A stretch of DNA of 64,000 nucleotides from Thiolinea disciformis DSM 14473. Its GTDB lineage: Bacteria > Pseudomonadota > Gammaproteobacteria > Thiotrichales > Thiotrichaceae. The stretch spans positions 1 to 64,000 of the forward strand of contig NZ_AQVE01000015.1 in NCBI RefSeq assembly GCF_000371925.1. Direction: 5' to 3'. The translations under genes and the position numbers were made by a program. Below, piece after piece: positions 52,501-61,407 of the stretch. Positions within the stretch are counted from its first letter, which is position 1. Every line of letters starts with the position of its first letter. The notes beneath the pieces were generated by a model, which saw nothing but the letters and a program-made list of their open reading frames with translations, made no database searches and was not told where the DNA came from.

Positions 52501-55500
52501 TACTGTCTTCTTGCGCACGACCCGCCCAGCCCGGCCAATCGACATATAAGGTTTTGCCGGTGCAGTGCTGACCTTGCATATCGCACGCCCGAATTAAATA
52601 ACGTCCCCAGTCGGGATATTTAATTTGGAACTTCCAAGTGCCACGGCCATTGGTGGTACTAATAATAGATTGTTGTAATTTGCTGCTGTGGCTAGCATCC
52701 GCATATTCTGCTAAAGAGTCAGCGGTTTTATCCCACCACCATTTCCACTCAATTTTATACAGCGTGACTTGGATTTGAGATAAGGCGACATCATTTCCCT
52801 CTGCATCAATCGTCGCAATATCCACCGTGTGATCCTGATCGGTGAGCAACATATTGCGCTCAGCGTCACCCTTTGGCAGTTTGATGCCTACATAATGTTG
52901 GAAGGGGTGATAATCCATCGTCTGTTTAGCAATACTGAAGCCGCCACCTTCTTCATGGACGCGACTCGTAAACCATGCACTCAACATCCCTGGTGCCGCT
53001 TGCTTGGGTTGGAAGTTTTTGCTGAATTCTAATTTGCCTGTTTCATCCAAACGGCCTTCCACTAATTGCTGGTCTTCACTGTCTAAACGGCGCGTCGGAT
53101 CGTCAAAGCTGTAATCGGTATAGCGTTTAAATTCGGTCGTCTTTTCGCGTAAACGTACACTGACATCAGCTTTCAAGTTACTGGCTGTGCCGCCATGTAA
53201 CCATTGTGAAAATAAAGTGGCAGGTGGCAAGTCTTTATAACCATACAGCACTTCAGTGGGATAATTCAGTTCCACTTTCAAACGATTCGGGCGCACCGTT
53301 TCAATTTTGAGTGTTTTATCAAATGTACTTCCCCCTAAGCGTGCTTTGACTAGCCAATTGCCGGTTTGATCGTGTTCGTTAGTACGTAGCTTAAAAGTAT
53401 AAAACGGGCCAACAGGGGCTTTATTAGTGATAACTTGCTTAACCTTGCCCATAGGATCGATCAATTGCACAGTCACAGGATGAGCCTGTGGTAAGCTTTT
53501 CAGACGATCTTGCAGCACAAAGGTCAGAAAAATATCATCGCCCGGACGCCAAACGCCCCGTTCACCATACAAATAGCCTTTCACGCCTTTTTGCAAGCTC
53601 TCACCGCCGACATCAAATTGGCTGGTTGCTAGGGTAGTATTGGCATTCAATTTTAAATAGCCAGTATCTTCACCTTGTTTAGCGACTAATAAGAAAGGCG
53701 TTGCAGTCAGGGGTAATGTAGCGAAGCCTTGTGCATCACTGGTGCCTATCGCTAAACTGCGGCCTTGATAATTGCGAACCTCAAAGTTCACACCGCTTGC
53801 TGGCGTGGCGGAACGTAAATCGGTGGAAATAATATGTAAAGTGCCATCCGCTTCTTGTTTAGCCATTAAGCCCAAATTGCTCGCCATAAAATTATGGCCG
53901 CTAGTGACTTTTTCACTATTGTAATAGTAATAGCTGTCATGGCAGGGATTGCCGCGTTCTTCCCAGCTATAGCTTGAACCATCCTCAGAAGCATTAGCAT
54001 AATAATCCGAAATACCATCCCAGCCGCTCGCATTACCCCCTTCATTCTGATCATAATTATCCAGCGGCTTATCGCTTGTGCTCGGTACTGGGGTTCCGGC
54101 GGGGCATTTATAAGTCGAATGACGACGGTCGACCGCCATTTCTAAACGGTATAAAGTCCCCGGTTTTGTTTTGAGCAGTTGGGTCGCATCTAACGTAAAA
54201 CGATTCCATTGATTGGGATTGGCGCTACTAATAGGAATCGTTTTGCGCCATAAATAACGCCCCACCCGCTGGGTTTCACTCGAATCATTCAGTGCATTTA
54301 CTTGTAAAAATTGCGGAATGTTTTCCGGATAAATCTCAAAAGCACTAATTTGCACCGCATTCACGGCTTGGGTTTCAATCGGAATTTCCAAGGTTTGATT
54401 GTCAGGTAATAAACTACCCCGTCCGACAAAACGTACCTGTGGCTTTGCCCCTTCTAAGGATACCGTTTGCTCAAAGCGCTCGGTTAATTTGCCCAAGGCC
54501 ATCTCAGAGGCTTGGATACCCGCCTGAATAATCAGTTTATATTCGCCCGGTTCTAAATCTGCGCTGGGGTAAACTAATAAACGGTTGCCTTCGATCTGCG
54601 TGCGAATCTTGTCACTGCCAAATTGAACCAGTCCACTCAAATCTTGGCTAGGACTTAATACATCTGAAAAAGTGATGGCGATGCGAGGTTTGCCATCGGT
54701 TTCAGTTTGCTCGGTTTGCACACGCGTGAGGCTAAAGGTTTTTTGGCTGGGGACTTTGACCACTTTTTCGCCCGCAACGGTTTTGCCTTGCGCATTCAGT
54801 GCCTTGCCGTCCCATTTCACCATTAAATCCGTCGCAAACGTTTCCCGTGGAATACCGACTACCGTGAAGCGATGTTCTGTACCATTAGGATTATGATCCC
54901 AAACCACGGCTAGGGTTTTATTTTGGACTTGTGCTTGTAAAGACTTTTCCACTAGCTCATTCGGTGCAAAATCGGAGGTATAGACCGCGCCTTCTAATTG
55001 CATTTGATTGGCCACATTCGGCATCGGTGCTAAGCCTTTCGTTTGCACATCTAACTCTAAGCTGGGTGTTTTAAAAGCAAAATCAATCGGCTGTAAATCG
55101 CTTGGTAAATTCAACAGCCCTTTGGGCTTGAGCGTGAGGGTATAAACTTGTGCGGAAGCGAGTGGTGCATCAGGCGTGAAACGAATGCTACTTAAAGCGT
55201 CGAAGCTGGCTTTGCCCTTGACGGCAGGATTGAGGCTAATATAAGCATCTGCCGAGCTGCCGAGTTGCGCGGCTTCAATAATAGGCTGACGAAACGTAAG
55301 CAGCAAAGGCTCATTACGCCCCGTAATGCTTTTCGGGCGTTGACTGAGAATCTCGGATAATTGCCGCGATTGATCGATCACTTTAGCAGTTTCTGCAGGG
55401 TTAGGGGCAGCCGTTGCTGCGGCTTGGGCTTTGGCGGTGCTGGTGTCGTCGGATTGGCAAGCCGTCAATAAACTGACACTTAACAATACCGGCCATAACC

Positions 55501-55525
55501 ATTGGGTAAAAGGTTTAGCTCTCAT
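49598..55525 (-). CDS. Bacterial alpha-2-macroglobulin lipoprotein (YfhM type)
   Basis: 1975 residues. The signal peptide ends in the lipobox LLTACQSD, giving a periplasmic protein anchored by lipid, probably in the inner membrane. Macroglobulin-like MG domains fill the first 1100 residues, with an extra Tyr/Ser/Asn-rich insert near 470-550. The bait region is followed by a thioester domain with the intact GCLEQ motif (Cys about 1431), which binds attacking proteases covalently. Near the end (about 1807-1880) lies an unusual Ser/Thr/Glu-rich repeat tract. The tail is Pro-rich. In E. coli the homologue is next to pbpC; here no pbpC is near. Confidence 0.93.
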   Translation of the reverse strand: MRAKPFTQWLWPVLLSVSLLTACQSDDTSTAKAQAAATAAPNPAETAKVIDQSRQLSEILSQRPKSITGRNEPLLLTFRQPIIEAAQLGSSADAYISLNPAVKGKASFDALSSIRFTPDAPLASAQVYTLTLKPKGLLNLPSDLQPIDFAFKTPSLELDVQTKGLAPMPNVANQMQLEGAVYTSDFAPNELVEKSLQAQVQNKTLAVVWDHNPNGTEHRFTVVGIPRETFATDLMVKWDGKALNAQGKTVAGEKVVKVPSQKTFSLTRVQTEQTETDGKPRIAITFSDVLSPSQDLSGLVQFGSDKIRTQIEGNRLLVYPSADLEPGEYKLIIQAGIQASEMALGKLTERFEQTVSLEGAKPQVRFVGRGSLLPDNQTLEIPIETQAVNAVQISAFEIYPENIPQFLQVNALNDSSETQRVGRYLWRKTIPISSANPNQWNRFTLDATQLLKTKPGTLYRLEMAVDRRHSTYKCPAGTPVPSTSDKPLDNYDQNEGGNASGWDGISDYYANASEDGSSYSWEERGNPCHDSYYYYNSEKVTSGHNFMASNLGLMAKQEADGTLHIISTDLRSATPASGVNFEVRNYQGRSLAIGTSDAQGFATLPLTATPFLLVAKQGEDTGYLKLNANTTLATSQFDVGGESLQKGVKGYLYGERGVWRPGDDIFLTFVLQDRLKSLPQAHPVTVQLIDPMGKVKQVITNKAPVGPFYTFKLRTNEHDQTGNWLVKARLGGSTFDKTLKIETVRPNRLKVELNYPTEVLYGYKDLPPATLFSQWLHGGTASNLKADVSVRLREKTTEFKRYTDYSFDDPTRRLDSEDQQLVEGRLDETGKLEFSKNFQPKQAAPGMLSAWFTSRVHEEGGGFSIAKQTMDYHPFQHYVGIKLPKGDAERNMLLTDQDHTVDIATIDAEGNDVALSQIQVTLYKIEWKWWWDKTADSLAEYADASHSSKLQQSIISTTNGRGTWKFQIKYPDWGRYLIRACDMQGQHCTGKTLYVDWPGWAGRAQEDSSGAAAMLRFASDKATYQVGETAQIQLPEADAGRALLTVENSSRILEQRWIEFDGKRAQVPVSITADMAPNAYVSISLLQPHKDKKNDRPIRLYGIIPLTVENPTMTLQPVLNLPDEWKPESTQTFSVSEQSGKAMSYTLAVVDEGLLGLTRFETPDLKKALFRKEALGIKTWDLFDDVIGAYGGQLERLLALGGGDEAQIDDAAAKPKRFPPVVRFLGAFQLAAGETKQHTVDLPSYLGSVRVMLIAAQDTAYGKAEKSVFVRQPLMMLSSLPRTLKINETVNVPLTVFAGTSEVKDVQLSAEVDKAFTGKVAPVSVNFAGPGEKVATIQLKAGAVPAQGKLKFTATSGAFTSSHEVNIDIQAPNLPSSRSTQAVIEPKANWNHTLKPHGLAGSNQSVLEVSALPGMNLERHMDYLVQYPHGCLEQTTSAAFPQLFLSPLLKLDENRQKAVEKHIKAAILKLNDYQAASGNLMYWPGSNEAHDWASIYAGHFLVEAQKLGYNVPMGLLTGWLNYQINQAQQWTAGSSGDTSAVQAYRLYVLAAAGKPQMGAMNRLRESGKANEQARWLLAAAYRQTGQQEAAQQITAGLAPTTTLNPTPDLNFNHRLGQLGLQLETLLTLGKLQDAESLVQQIAQELGSDKAANFNTHDLAWALMSVSHYLKAQNQPIQAQLTVNQGSPLALNAAQSLLSQLLPPSDTALAINVRNDTAHKLYATVTTRGIAVMGNEQAENLGLELQASLKDKTDQTLWDTQTATGAPLALKQGDDYTLTVNVKNTSGYDLRHIALSTLLPSGVEIVQSDTPQSKSEAKPNANEGADTEATSTTTEASSEESEGENAAEGESENAASTETSTATTETATENTSETANTNVTNDLSKPAQKAGLSYQDVRDDRVLSYFDLKKDATQSVTIKVNAAFLGEFYFPAISAEAMYEPSKRARSMGMPLSIVKTLATPTPAPAPATPEIELTN
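49886..50107 (-). repeat. Low-complexity Ser/Thr/Glu/Ala coding tract inside the macroglobulin
   Basis: About 74 codons made almost only of S, T, E, A and N (for example TEATSTTTEASSEESEGE). It is inserted between two beta-strands of the last domain, which resumes at KAGLSYQDVRDDRVLSYF. It probably forms a flexible acidic loop. Length is likely to vary between strains. Confidence 0.75.
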
Positions 55526-55740
55526 GTTCGTTATTCTCTGGGCGGGACGGGCGTATAAAGTTCTCGCAAAACTTCATAGTGTTATCATGCTACTATGAGC
55601 TTAGTTTAGTGTATGAGTCGGGAATGCGGGAGATCGTTCCATAAATATTTTAATGTTCTAGCCAATTATCTACAGAATTGTCTTGCTTCAGGCTGACTCA
55701 TCTATACTTCAACGATTTTCCACTTCAGGAACGTCAATTC

Positions 55741-56691
55741 ATGAACCATCTGGAACTAGCCAAGTTAGGTAAAAACGATTGGTGGCGCTATGTATTAGGG
55801 ATTTTGATTATTGGAGTGATGTGGCAGGTAGTCGGTGGGATTCCCGTCATTGCCTTAGCTATACATTTAATGGCAGATAATGATCCCAATACTAACTTTA
55901 TTGAAGCAACAGCGCGTTTCGAAGGTATCAGCCCCTTAGTGAGCTATATTGCGATTAGTTGTATGTTCATAGGCATGTTAGGTGGAATTTATTTAGTAGT
56001 TAAGTTTCTCCATTGTAGGCAATTCGTTACTCTCATCACCGCTAGTAAGAGGATTAATTGGAGGCGTTATTTTCAGGGTTTAGGGGTTTATTTTGCATTA
56101 ATGCTTATTATGAGTATTGGGAGTTATTTATTTAATCCTACTGATTTTAAGTTCAATTTAAATCTATCAGCATTTCTAATGTTCTTGCCTTTTGTTCTAG
56201 TATTGACACCCTTGCAAGCCTCTGTTGAGGAGCTGCTTTTTCGAGGCTATCTTTTGCAAGGAGTAGGGGTATTAATCAAAAATAAACTGATCGTTGCAAT
56301 AGCATCTGGGATACTGTTTATGGCTCTTCATTTAAAAAATCCCGAGGTTAAGATTAATTTTATTCTCATGCCGTTAACTTATTTCACTATGGGATTTATT
56401 TTTGCTTTAATAACACTAAGAGATAATGGTCTTGAGTTGGCAATGGGTGCACATTCAGCTAATAATCTATTCTTATTTGTTTTTATAAACTATGATAAAT
56501 CAGCGATTGAGTCTCCGTCCATGTTTGTCACTGTGGCACCAGAACCATTAGTAGCATTAGTTGGTTTTATAATTCTGACAGCTATATTTTATGTTGTTGT
56601 CTATAAAGTATTCGGTGAGCGCAAAGATGATTCAAAAAATTGGCAGCTAGCACAAGAGGGAAAAGAGCCTCTTGTCACTGTAAAGGCATGA
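55741..56691 (+). CDS. CPBP (CAAX/Abi) family intramembrane metalloprotease
   Basis: About 316 residues from MNHLELAKLGKNDWW; AGGA lies about 11 bases before that ATG, and the earlier in-frame ATG at 55678 encodes a tail unlike the family. About seven membrane segments. The catalytic motifs are EELLFRG (motif 1), FMALHLKN (motif 2) and GAHSANN (motif 3), a complete set. Substrates of bacterial CPBP proteases are mostly unknown; roles include protein maturation and bacteriocin immunity. It is a single-gene unit, convergent on the aldolase gene. Confidence 0.88.
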   Translation: MNHLELAKLGKNDWWRYVLGILIIGVMWQVVGGIPVIALAIHLMADNDPNTNFIEATARFEGISPLVSYIAISCMFIGMLGGIYLVVKFLHCRQFVTLITASKRINWRRYFQGLGVYFALMLIMSIGSYLFNPTDFKFNLNLSAFLMFLPFVLVLTPLQASVEELLFRGYLLQGVGVLIKNKLIVAIASGILFMALHLKNPEVKINFILMPLTYFTMGFIFALITLRDNGLELAMGAHSANNLFLFVFINYDKSAIESPSMFVTVAPEPLVALVGFIILTAIFYVVVYKVFGERKDDSKNWQLAQEGKEPLVTVKA

Positions 56692-56695
56692 GCTT

Positions 56696-57349
56696 TTACT
56701 CTTGCAAGCCATAGCCTGAGAATTGTTGTCGTGCTGCCTCGATTTCGCTATCAGTAAGCAAGATTGGTTCACCAAATTGCAGGGCATAGAGATACTGTTT
56801 GGCTAAGGTTTCCAATTCCTGAGCCAGCCACATGGCTTTGGGCAAACTTGTGCCTAAAGCAATCATGCCATGATTGGCCAATAAGCATCCTAAACGATCG
56901 TGTAAAGCTTCCAGCGCCAGTTGTGATAATTGCGCTGTGCCAAAAGTCGCATAATCGGCACAGCGAATATCCTTCCCACCGAATAGAGCAATCATGTAGT
57001 GAATCGGGGGAATAGGGCGGCGTGTCATGGATAAAGCAGTCGCAAAACTAGCGTGAGTGTGTACGACGGCATTAATTTCTGGTCGGCTCTTTAAAATATC
57101 CAAGTGAATACGCCATTCGCTCGAAGGCTTAAATGACCCTTGCCATGAGCCATAACCTTGCTGTAAATGGATTTTAGCTAAGTGCTCAGGTTCTAGGGTT
57201 TCATAAGCACGAGCTGATGGAGTAATGATTAGGCTATCATGATAGCGTACCGAAATATTGCCGGAAGTACCTTGATTTAAACCATTGGCATTCATCCAGC
57301 GTGCTTGTTGGATAAGACCTGTGCGTAATTGATATTCTTCCTGATCCAT
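56696..57349 (-). CDS. Class II aldolase, FucA-like
   Basis: 217 residues, closely following E. coli L-fuculose-phosphate aldolase in sequence (TSGNISVRYHDSLIITPSA, KPSSEWRIHL, VVHTHASFATALS, IPPIHYMIALFGG, YATFGTAQLS, LLANHGMIALG). Zinc ligands are His 97, His 99 and His 160, and the catalytic acid is Glu 78. It cleaves a ketose 1-phosphate into DHAP and an aldehyde. There is no fucose operon here, so salvage of 5-deoxy or 5-methylthio sugars is a likelier use (inference). It follows ubiC by five bases. Confidence 0.88.
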   Translation of the reverse strand: MDQEEYQLRTGLIQQARWMNANGLNQGTSGNISVRYHDSLIITPSARAYETLEPEHLAKIHLQQGYGSWQGSFKPSSEWRIHLDILKSRPEINAVVHTHASFATALSMTRRPIPPIHYMIALFGGKDIRCADYATFGTAQLSQLALEALHDRLGCLLANHGMIALGTSLPKAMWLAQELETLAKQYLYALQFGEPILLTDSEIEAARQQFSGYGLQE

Positions 57350-57354
57350 AACAT

Positions 57355-57900
57355 TTACTCGGTTCTAAATTGCAACGCAGGTAGAAAAAACTCACTCACC
57401 AGTAAGGGTTTAGCTGCGCCACTGAATAAAGCCTTTCTTCCCCATAATAATGTAGGTAGCGTAGTTATTTCTCGCACTTGATCAAATAATTTCTCTTGTG
57501 TTGCTAAAGCAGCAATTTCTACTGTATGGCGTTTTAAAACCGGTTCAGTGAATAGCCAATGCCCTAAAGGACGGCTCCCTAATTCGCGTAATTCAGCATA
57601 GCGTCCGTGTAGAGCGGCTTCTGGTAATAATGAGTAAGCGAAAATCAAAGGCGTATCACCATCACATAATAGAACTTCACGCTGTAAAACCAACTCATTT
57701 TGCACTAATTGCAATTCAGGTTGGAGTTGTTGATTTTCCACCAATTCATGTCTTAACACCTCCACTCTAAAATCATGAGTACAAAGGCTTTTTACGCGTT
57801 CAGTCATCGAGTTCGGCTCATTAAGCCAAGTGATTAGCCAATTGGGAATGGCTGGGTGTTCTTCGAATGTTTTCCAGTACGCCGAAAATAATAAATCCAT
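57355..57900 (-). CDS. ubiC: Chorismate pyruvate-lyase UbiC
   Basis: Releases 4-hydroxybenzoate from chorismate, the first step of ubiquinone synthesis. 181 residues with RVEVLRHELVENQQ, VLLCDGDTPLIFAYSLLP, LRELGSRPLGHWLF, LWGRKALFSGAAKPLLVSEFFLP. The Arg in SRPLG and the Glu in VSEFFLP fit the active site. Usually next to ubiA, which is not seen here; it is instead paired with the FucA-like aldolase. Confidence 0.88.
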   Translation of the reverse strand: MDLLFSAYWKTFEEHPAIPNWLITWLNEPNSMTERVKSLCTHDFRVEVLRHELVENQQLQPELQLVQNELVLQREVLLCDGDTPLIFAYSLLPEAALHGRYAELRELGSRPLGHWLFTEPVLKRHTVEIAALATQEKLFDQVREITTLPTLLWGRKALFSGAAKPLLVSEFFLPALQFRTE

Positions 57901-58066
57901 AAATCTGTGGTCTTAAAAGAAAGTGCGCATATTAACACAAGGGATGCTGGGAAGCGGTGGCTTGGCAATCGACAAAATTTAAGCAAAGCGCTACTATGTC
58001 GCGCCATCTTTTTTGTGAATCTGCGCCCTGTTTTTCATGTATCTAGCCTAAAATCAAGGAGTTTGA

Positions 58067-58798
58067 GTGAGATTACCTCGACCACAATGGCGTTGGTTGC
58101 ATTGGCTATGGCGCATTCCTTTGGCTTTATTATTAATTATTATTCTTTTGTTATTGCTGTGGCGCACTCAACCGCTTCCAACGACCGCCTTTATGTTGCA
58201 GCAAAGTATTGCTGCACGTTTTGATGATTCGATTCCCACAGTGCGTTATGAGTGGGTAGATCGCTCACAAATGCCCGACCATGTGAAACTGGCAGTCATA
58301 GCGTCAGAAGATCAACGTTTTGCGCTGCACGATGGAATTGACACGCAAGCTACGCAAGACGCTATTGAGGCTGCACTAGCCGGAAAAAGTAGTGGCGGCG
58401 GTAGTACGATTACGCAGCAGGTCGCTAAGAATATCTTTCTGTGGGGCGGACGTAGTTATATTCGTAAAGGGCTAGAATGGGGCTTAGCACTTTTAATTGA
58501 CGCTTTATGGAGTAAAGAGCGTATTTTGGAGGTGTATTTGAATATTGCGCAGTTTAGTGCGGCAGATTATGGGGTAGGTGCGGCCAGCCACGATTTATTT
58601 AAAAAACCCTGCAATAAGCTTTCGCCTCGAGAGGCTGCTTTATTGGCAGCGGTTTTACCAGCCCCCACACAATTTAATGCAGCTAAACCTTCTGCTTATA
58701 TTCAAAAGCGCCAACGCCAAATTTTGCGCCAAATGCGTTTATTAGGCGGTAGTTCGTACTTCGATCAATTTCCAGAACAGTTTTCTGAGGAGCAGTAA
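58067..58798 (+). CDS. mtgA: Monofunctional peptidoglycan glycosyltransferase MtgA
   Basis: 243 residues. One N-terminal membrane segment (about 17-33) is followed by the GT51 domain: IASEDQRFALHDGID (catalytic Glu about 81), GGSTITQQVAKNIFLW, RKGLEWGLALLID, ERILEVYLNIAQFS, DYGVGAASHDLF. It polymerises glycan strands from lipid II. It starts with GTG; AAGGAG is five bases before it. No transpeptidase domain follows. It stands alone. Confidence 0.95.
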   Translation: MRLPRPQWRWLHWLWRIPLALLLIIILLLLLWRTQPLPTTAFMLQQSIAARFDDSIPTVRYEWVDRSQMPDHVKLAVIASEDQRFALHDGIDTQATQDAIEAALAGKSSGGGSTITQQVAKNIFLWGGRSYIRKGLEWGLALLIDALWSKERILEVYLNIAQFSAADYGVGAASHDLFKKPCNKLSPREAALLAAVLPAPTQFNAAKPSAYIQKRQRQILRQMRLLGGSSYFDQFPEQFSEEQ

Positions 58799-58960
58799 GT
58801 AGTGCGATATCATCTGGTGTGATGTCTAGCGTAAGATGGATGGTAGCTCGCTTCAGTTGAAGACGTAAAAAGTGGTCAAAAAATAGCTGCTCAGTAGTGA
58901 TTTAAATTTAACTTGCGAATAAAGTCTGAGCTTTATTGGGGATTATGATAGGCTCATGCC

Positions 58961-60331
58961 ATGGAAAAATTATACTTAAGTGATACACGGTTTGATCAGC
59001 TTGCTATCGACAAGCGTATTTTGAGCTCTTTGCAGGAAGCTGGTTTTGAGCGTTGCTCTCGCATTCAAGCGGAGACTTTGCCCCTTGCGTTGCAAGGCAA
59101 GGATGTCACTGGGCAGGCACAAACGGGCACTGGAAAAACAGGCGCTTTTTTAGTAGCCGCTTTTCAGCGTTTATTGACAGAGCCTTTAGAAAATCCTGAG
59201 GCTGGCTCAGTACGTTGTCTAATTCTGGCTCCTACTCGTGAATTAGCCATTCAAATTGCCCGTGATACTGAAGCCTTAGGCAAAAATACCGGTTTACGCA
59301 GTGTGCTAGTGTATGGTGGCGCAGGATATGAGAAACAACGCCGCCAATTTGAAGAAGCTGTCGATATTTTAATTGGCACGCCCGGTCGAATTATTGATTA
59401 TTGGAAGCAAGGTGTCTATCACTTTAAACAAACGCAAGTATTGGTGCTAGATGAAGCCGACCGTATGTTCGATATGGGCTTTATTCAAGATGTGCGCTTT
59501 TTGTTGCGCCGTTTGCCAGCACCAGAAAAACGTTTAAGTATGTTATTTTCCGCGACTTTATCGCAGAAAGTTCTAGAACTTGCCTATGAACATATGAATG
59601 CGCCTAGCTCAGTGCAAGTCGAAACAGAGTCCGTTAGCGCCGATAATATTGCTGAGCATGTTTATTTCCCAGCGAATAATGAAAAGATTCGTTTGCTAAT
59701 TGGCTTAATGCGTAAATTACAACCCTATCGTGCGATTATCTTCGTTAATACAAAACATAATGCCGAAAAAATTGATAATTTCTTGCGTACTAATGCCATT
59801 TCGGCTGCGATGATTTCAGGTGATGTGCGTCAAAATAAACGTGAACGTTTATTAAAAGAATTTGGTGATGGGAAATACCAAGCTTTAATAGCAACCGATG
59901 TAGCGGCTCGGGGGTTACATATTCCCGATGTTAGTCATGTCTTTAATTTTGATTTACCCCAATTAGCCGAAGATTATGTGCACCGTATTGGACGTACTGC
60001 TCGTGCGGGAGCTTCGGGGGAGGCGCATAGTTTTGCTTGTGAAGATACAGCGTTCTATTTACCGGATATTGAAGAGTACACTGGTAAGGCAATTCCTGTT
60101 AGATCAATAGACATAGAACTTCTACCGGAATTAAATCGCCCTGACGCATCACAGCGCCATGATCGCCCACCTCATGGGCGCGATAACAGGCATCAGGGTT
60201 CACGTCAACGCGCGCGAACTGAGGTGCAAGCTAGTCAGCGTAAAGTTCAGGAGTTATTACCTGCTGAGAATGCGACTGTACCTGCAACAAAAAGACCTAG
60301 GCGGAGAAATCGTAAGCCATCACAGCCTTGA
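58961..60331 (+). CDS. rhlB: DEAD-box ATP-dependent RNA helicase RhlB
   Basis: 456 residues. Q motif (FERCSRIQAETLPLAL), Walker A AQTGTGKT (about 53-60), PTRELAIQ, TPGRIIDY, DEAD (about 164-167), SAT, then the second RecA domain ending HRIGRTARAG. LYLSDTRFDQL at the start and IEEYTGKAIP after the core are like RhlB, which works with RNase E and PNPase in mRNA decay. The C-terminus is a basic, disordered RNA-binding tail. The rhlB identity, as opposed to another DEAD helicase, is likely but not certain. Confidence 0.87.
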   Translation: MEKLYLSDTRFDQLAIDKRILSSLQEAGFERCSRIQAETLPLALQGKDVTGQAQTGTGKTGAFLVAAFQRLLTEPLENPEAGSVRCLILAPTRELAIQIARDTEALGKNTGLRSVLVYGGAGYEKQRRQFEEAVDILIGTPGRIIDYWKQGVYHFKQTQVLVLDEADRMFDMGFIQDVRFLLRRLPAPEKRLSMLFSATLSQKVLELAYEHMNAPSSVQVETESVSADNIAEHVYFPANNEKIRLLIGLMRKLQPYRAIIFVNTKHNAEKIDNFLRTNAISAAMISGDVRQNKRERLLKEFGDGKYQALIATDVAARGLHIPDVSHVFNFDLPQLAEDYVHRIGRTARAGASGEAHSFACEDTAFYLPDIEEYTGKAIPVRSIDIELLPELNRPDASQRHDRPPHGRDNRHQGSRQRARTEVQASQRKVQELLPAENATVPATKRPRRRNRKPSQP

Positions 60332-60402
60332 ATACTTGTAAACAGTAAAGACATATTGTTTTTCAAGAACGTATCTTTTTGATGTAGCTAGGATTAATAC
60401 AT

Positions 60403-60472
60403 CTCTTGCGAAAGTATATTTATTGATCGATAAATCAATAATTTAGCAAAACAGTCTCGACTTTCGCAAGAG
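60403..60472. repeat. 70-bp palindromic element with perfect 13-bp arms
   Basis: CTCTTGCGAAAGT at 60403-60415 is inverted at 60460-60472. Inside lies a second inverted repeat (TTATTGAT/ATCAATAA). It has no T-tract in either direction, and sits between rhlB and the glycosyltransferase-like gene, so it resembles a MITE or the end of an insertion sequence more than a terminator. No coding capacity. Confidence 0.6.
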
Positions 60473-60524
60473 GCCTAATTACTGTGACTTTTGCCCTCGG
60501 AGCGTCAACTCTTCTAAATCATGA

Positions 60525-61277
60525 TCATTTTTTTGTTTTTTTAATTAGTTTCTCCATGTTTTCGAGTGTTTCTTGACCCGTGTATAGTGTTTTATCCATA
60601 CTATAAATAGAGAAATTGTCTTGCAGTTTATTATGGTTTAGATCAGTCGATGTGGAAAGCCAAGATTCATAATAGTATCTGGTTTTAGGGTTTGGGTTAG
60701 GGTGTTCTAGGGTTCTAATATAGCTTGATCGAGCCCACCAAAAGTTATACCAAATCCAGCCACCTTTGATAACTTCTCCTTGCTGATTCAATTCCCAGCC
60801 TGGAAACAGTCCTATTTTATTAATATCTTTATTTTCCTCGAAGATTTTAACAAGCGATTGCCATTTGTTAAAAGTATAATGGGTCAGCATCTCTTTTTTA
60901 TTACTTCTTTTATCATTTTCATGACTAATACCCTTGGTATGGAAGTAAATTAAATAATCGTATTTATGCTCTCTAGCAAGATTCCAGATATAATTTATTC
61001 CCCAATATTCAAATTTATTTTCCTCATGAAACTCAATAGTTTTGTATAAATGTTTTCGATTTTTAAAGAAGCCCTCTACTTCAGAAACTTTGAATGGGTT
61101 TGATACTACAATATGAAGGTCAGAGGCTGATAAAATATCAGTTTTTTTTAGATCATTAAGTTGGTTTGCTATAAAGAGCTGCCAATCTTTAAGAGGATTT
61201 ATATAAGCAAAGTATACAATAGCAGTGCTATTGATTTTTTTAGGGTTTAAAAAGTCTTTGATTTTTTTGAAAGGCAT
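60525..61277 (-). CDS. Putative glycosyltransferase-like orphan protein, AT-rich
   Basis: 250 residues, lysine- and asparagine-rich, and noticeably more AT-rich than the neighbours. A Rossmann-like opening (STAIVYFAYINPLKDWQLFI, DLHIVVSNPF), then YDYLIYFHTKGISH, LFPGWELNQ, GGWIWYNFWWARSSYIRTL and YYYESWLS. The YFHTKG and WWAR motifs recall uncharacterised glycosyltransferase-like proteins near polysaccharide loci, but no GT family can be named with certainty. A weak ribosome-binding site precedes the ATG. Composition and the flanking palindrome suggest horizontal acquisition. Confidence 0.6.
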   Translation of the reverse strand: MPFKKIKDFLNPKKINSTAIVYFAYINPLKDWQLFIANQLNDLKKTDILSASDLHIVVSNPFKVSEVEGFFKNRKHLYKTIEFHEENKFEYWGINYIWNLAREHKYDYLIYFHTKGISHENDKRSNKKEMLTHYTFNKWQSLVKIFEENKDINKIGLFPGWELNQQGEVIKGGWIWYNFWWARSSYIRTLEHPNPNPKTRYYYESWLSTSTDLNHNKLQDNFSIYSMDKTLYTGQETLENMEKLIKKTKK

Positions 61278-61354
61278 TTATAAAACCTATATCCTTCAAA
61301 TATTTTGTAGCCTTAGCTAAAATTATAGGTCAATTTTTAAAACTGCTCAGTTAT

Positions 61355-61392
61355 TTTTAAAAATAAAGCCATCTTTCTGATGGCCTTATTTT
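61355..61392 (-). terminator. Intrinsic terminator after aspS
   Basis: Minus strand AATAAGGCCATC pairs with GATGGCTTTATT (one G-U) around a 5-nt loop, followed by TTTTT. It begins shortly after the stop at 61408. Confidence 0.85.
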
Positions 61393-61407
61393 TTAAACAA
61401 TCACGGT

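Noticed and set aside
50077-55000. Several plus-strand ORFs of 60-77 codons in the macroglobulin region
   Set aside because: All are antisense to a well-supported 1975-residue gene and show no start signals or family motifs.
60403-60472. Terminator of rhlB
   Set aside because: The arms are 44 bases apart and no T-tract follows on either strand.
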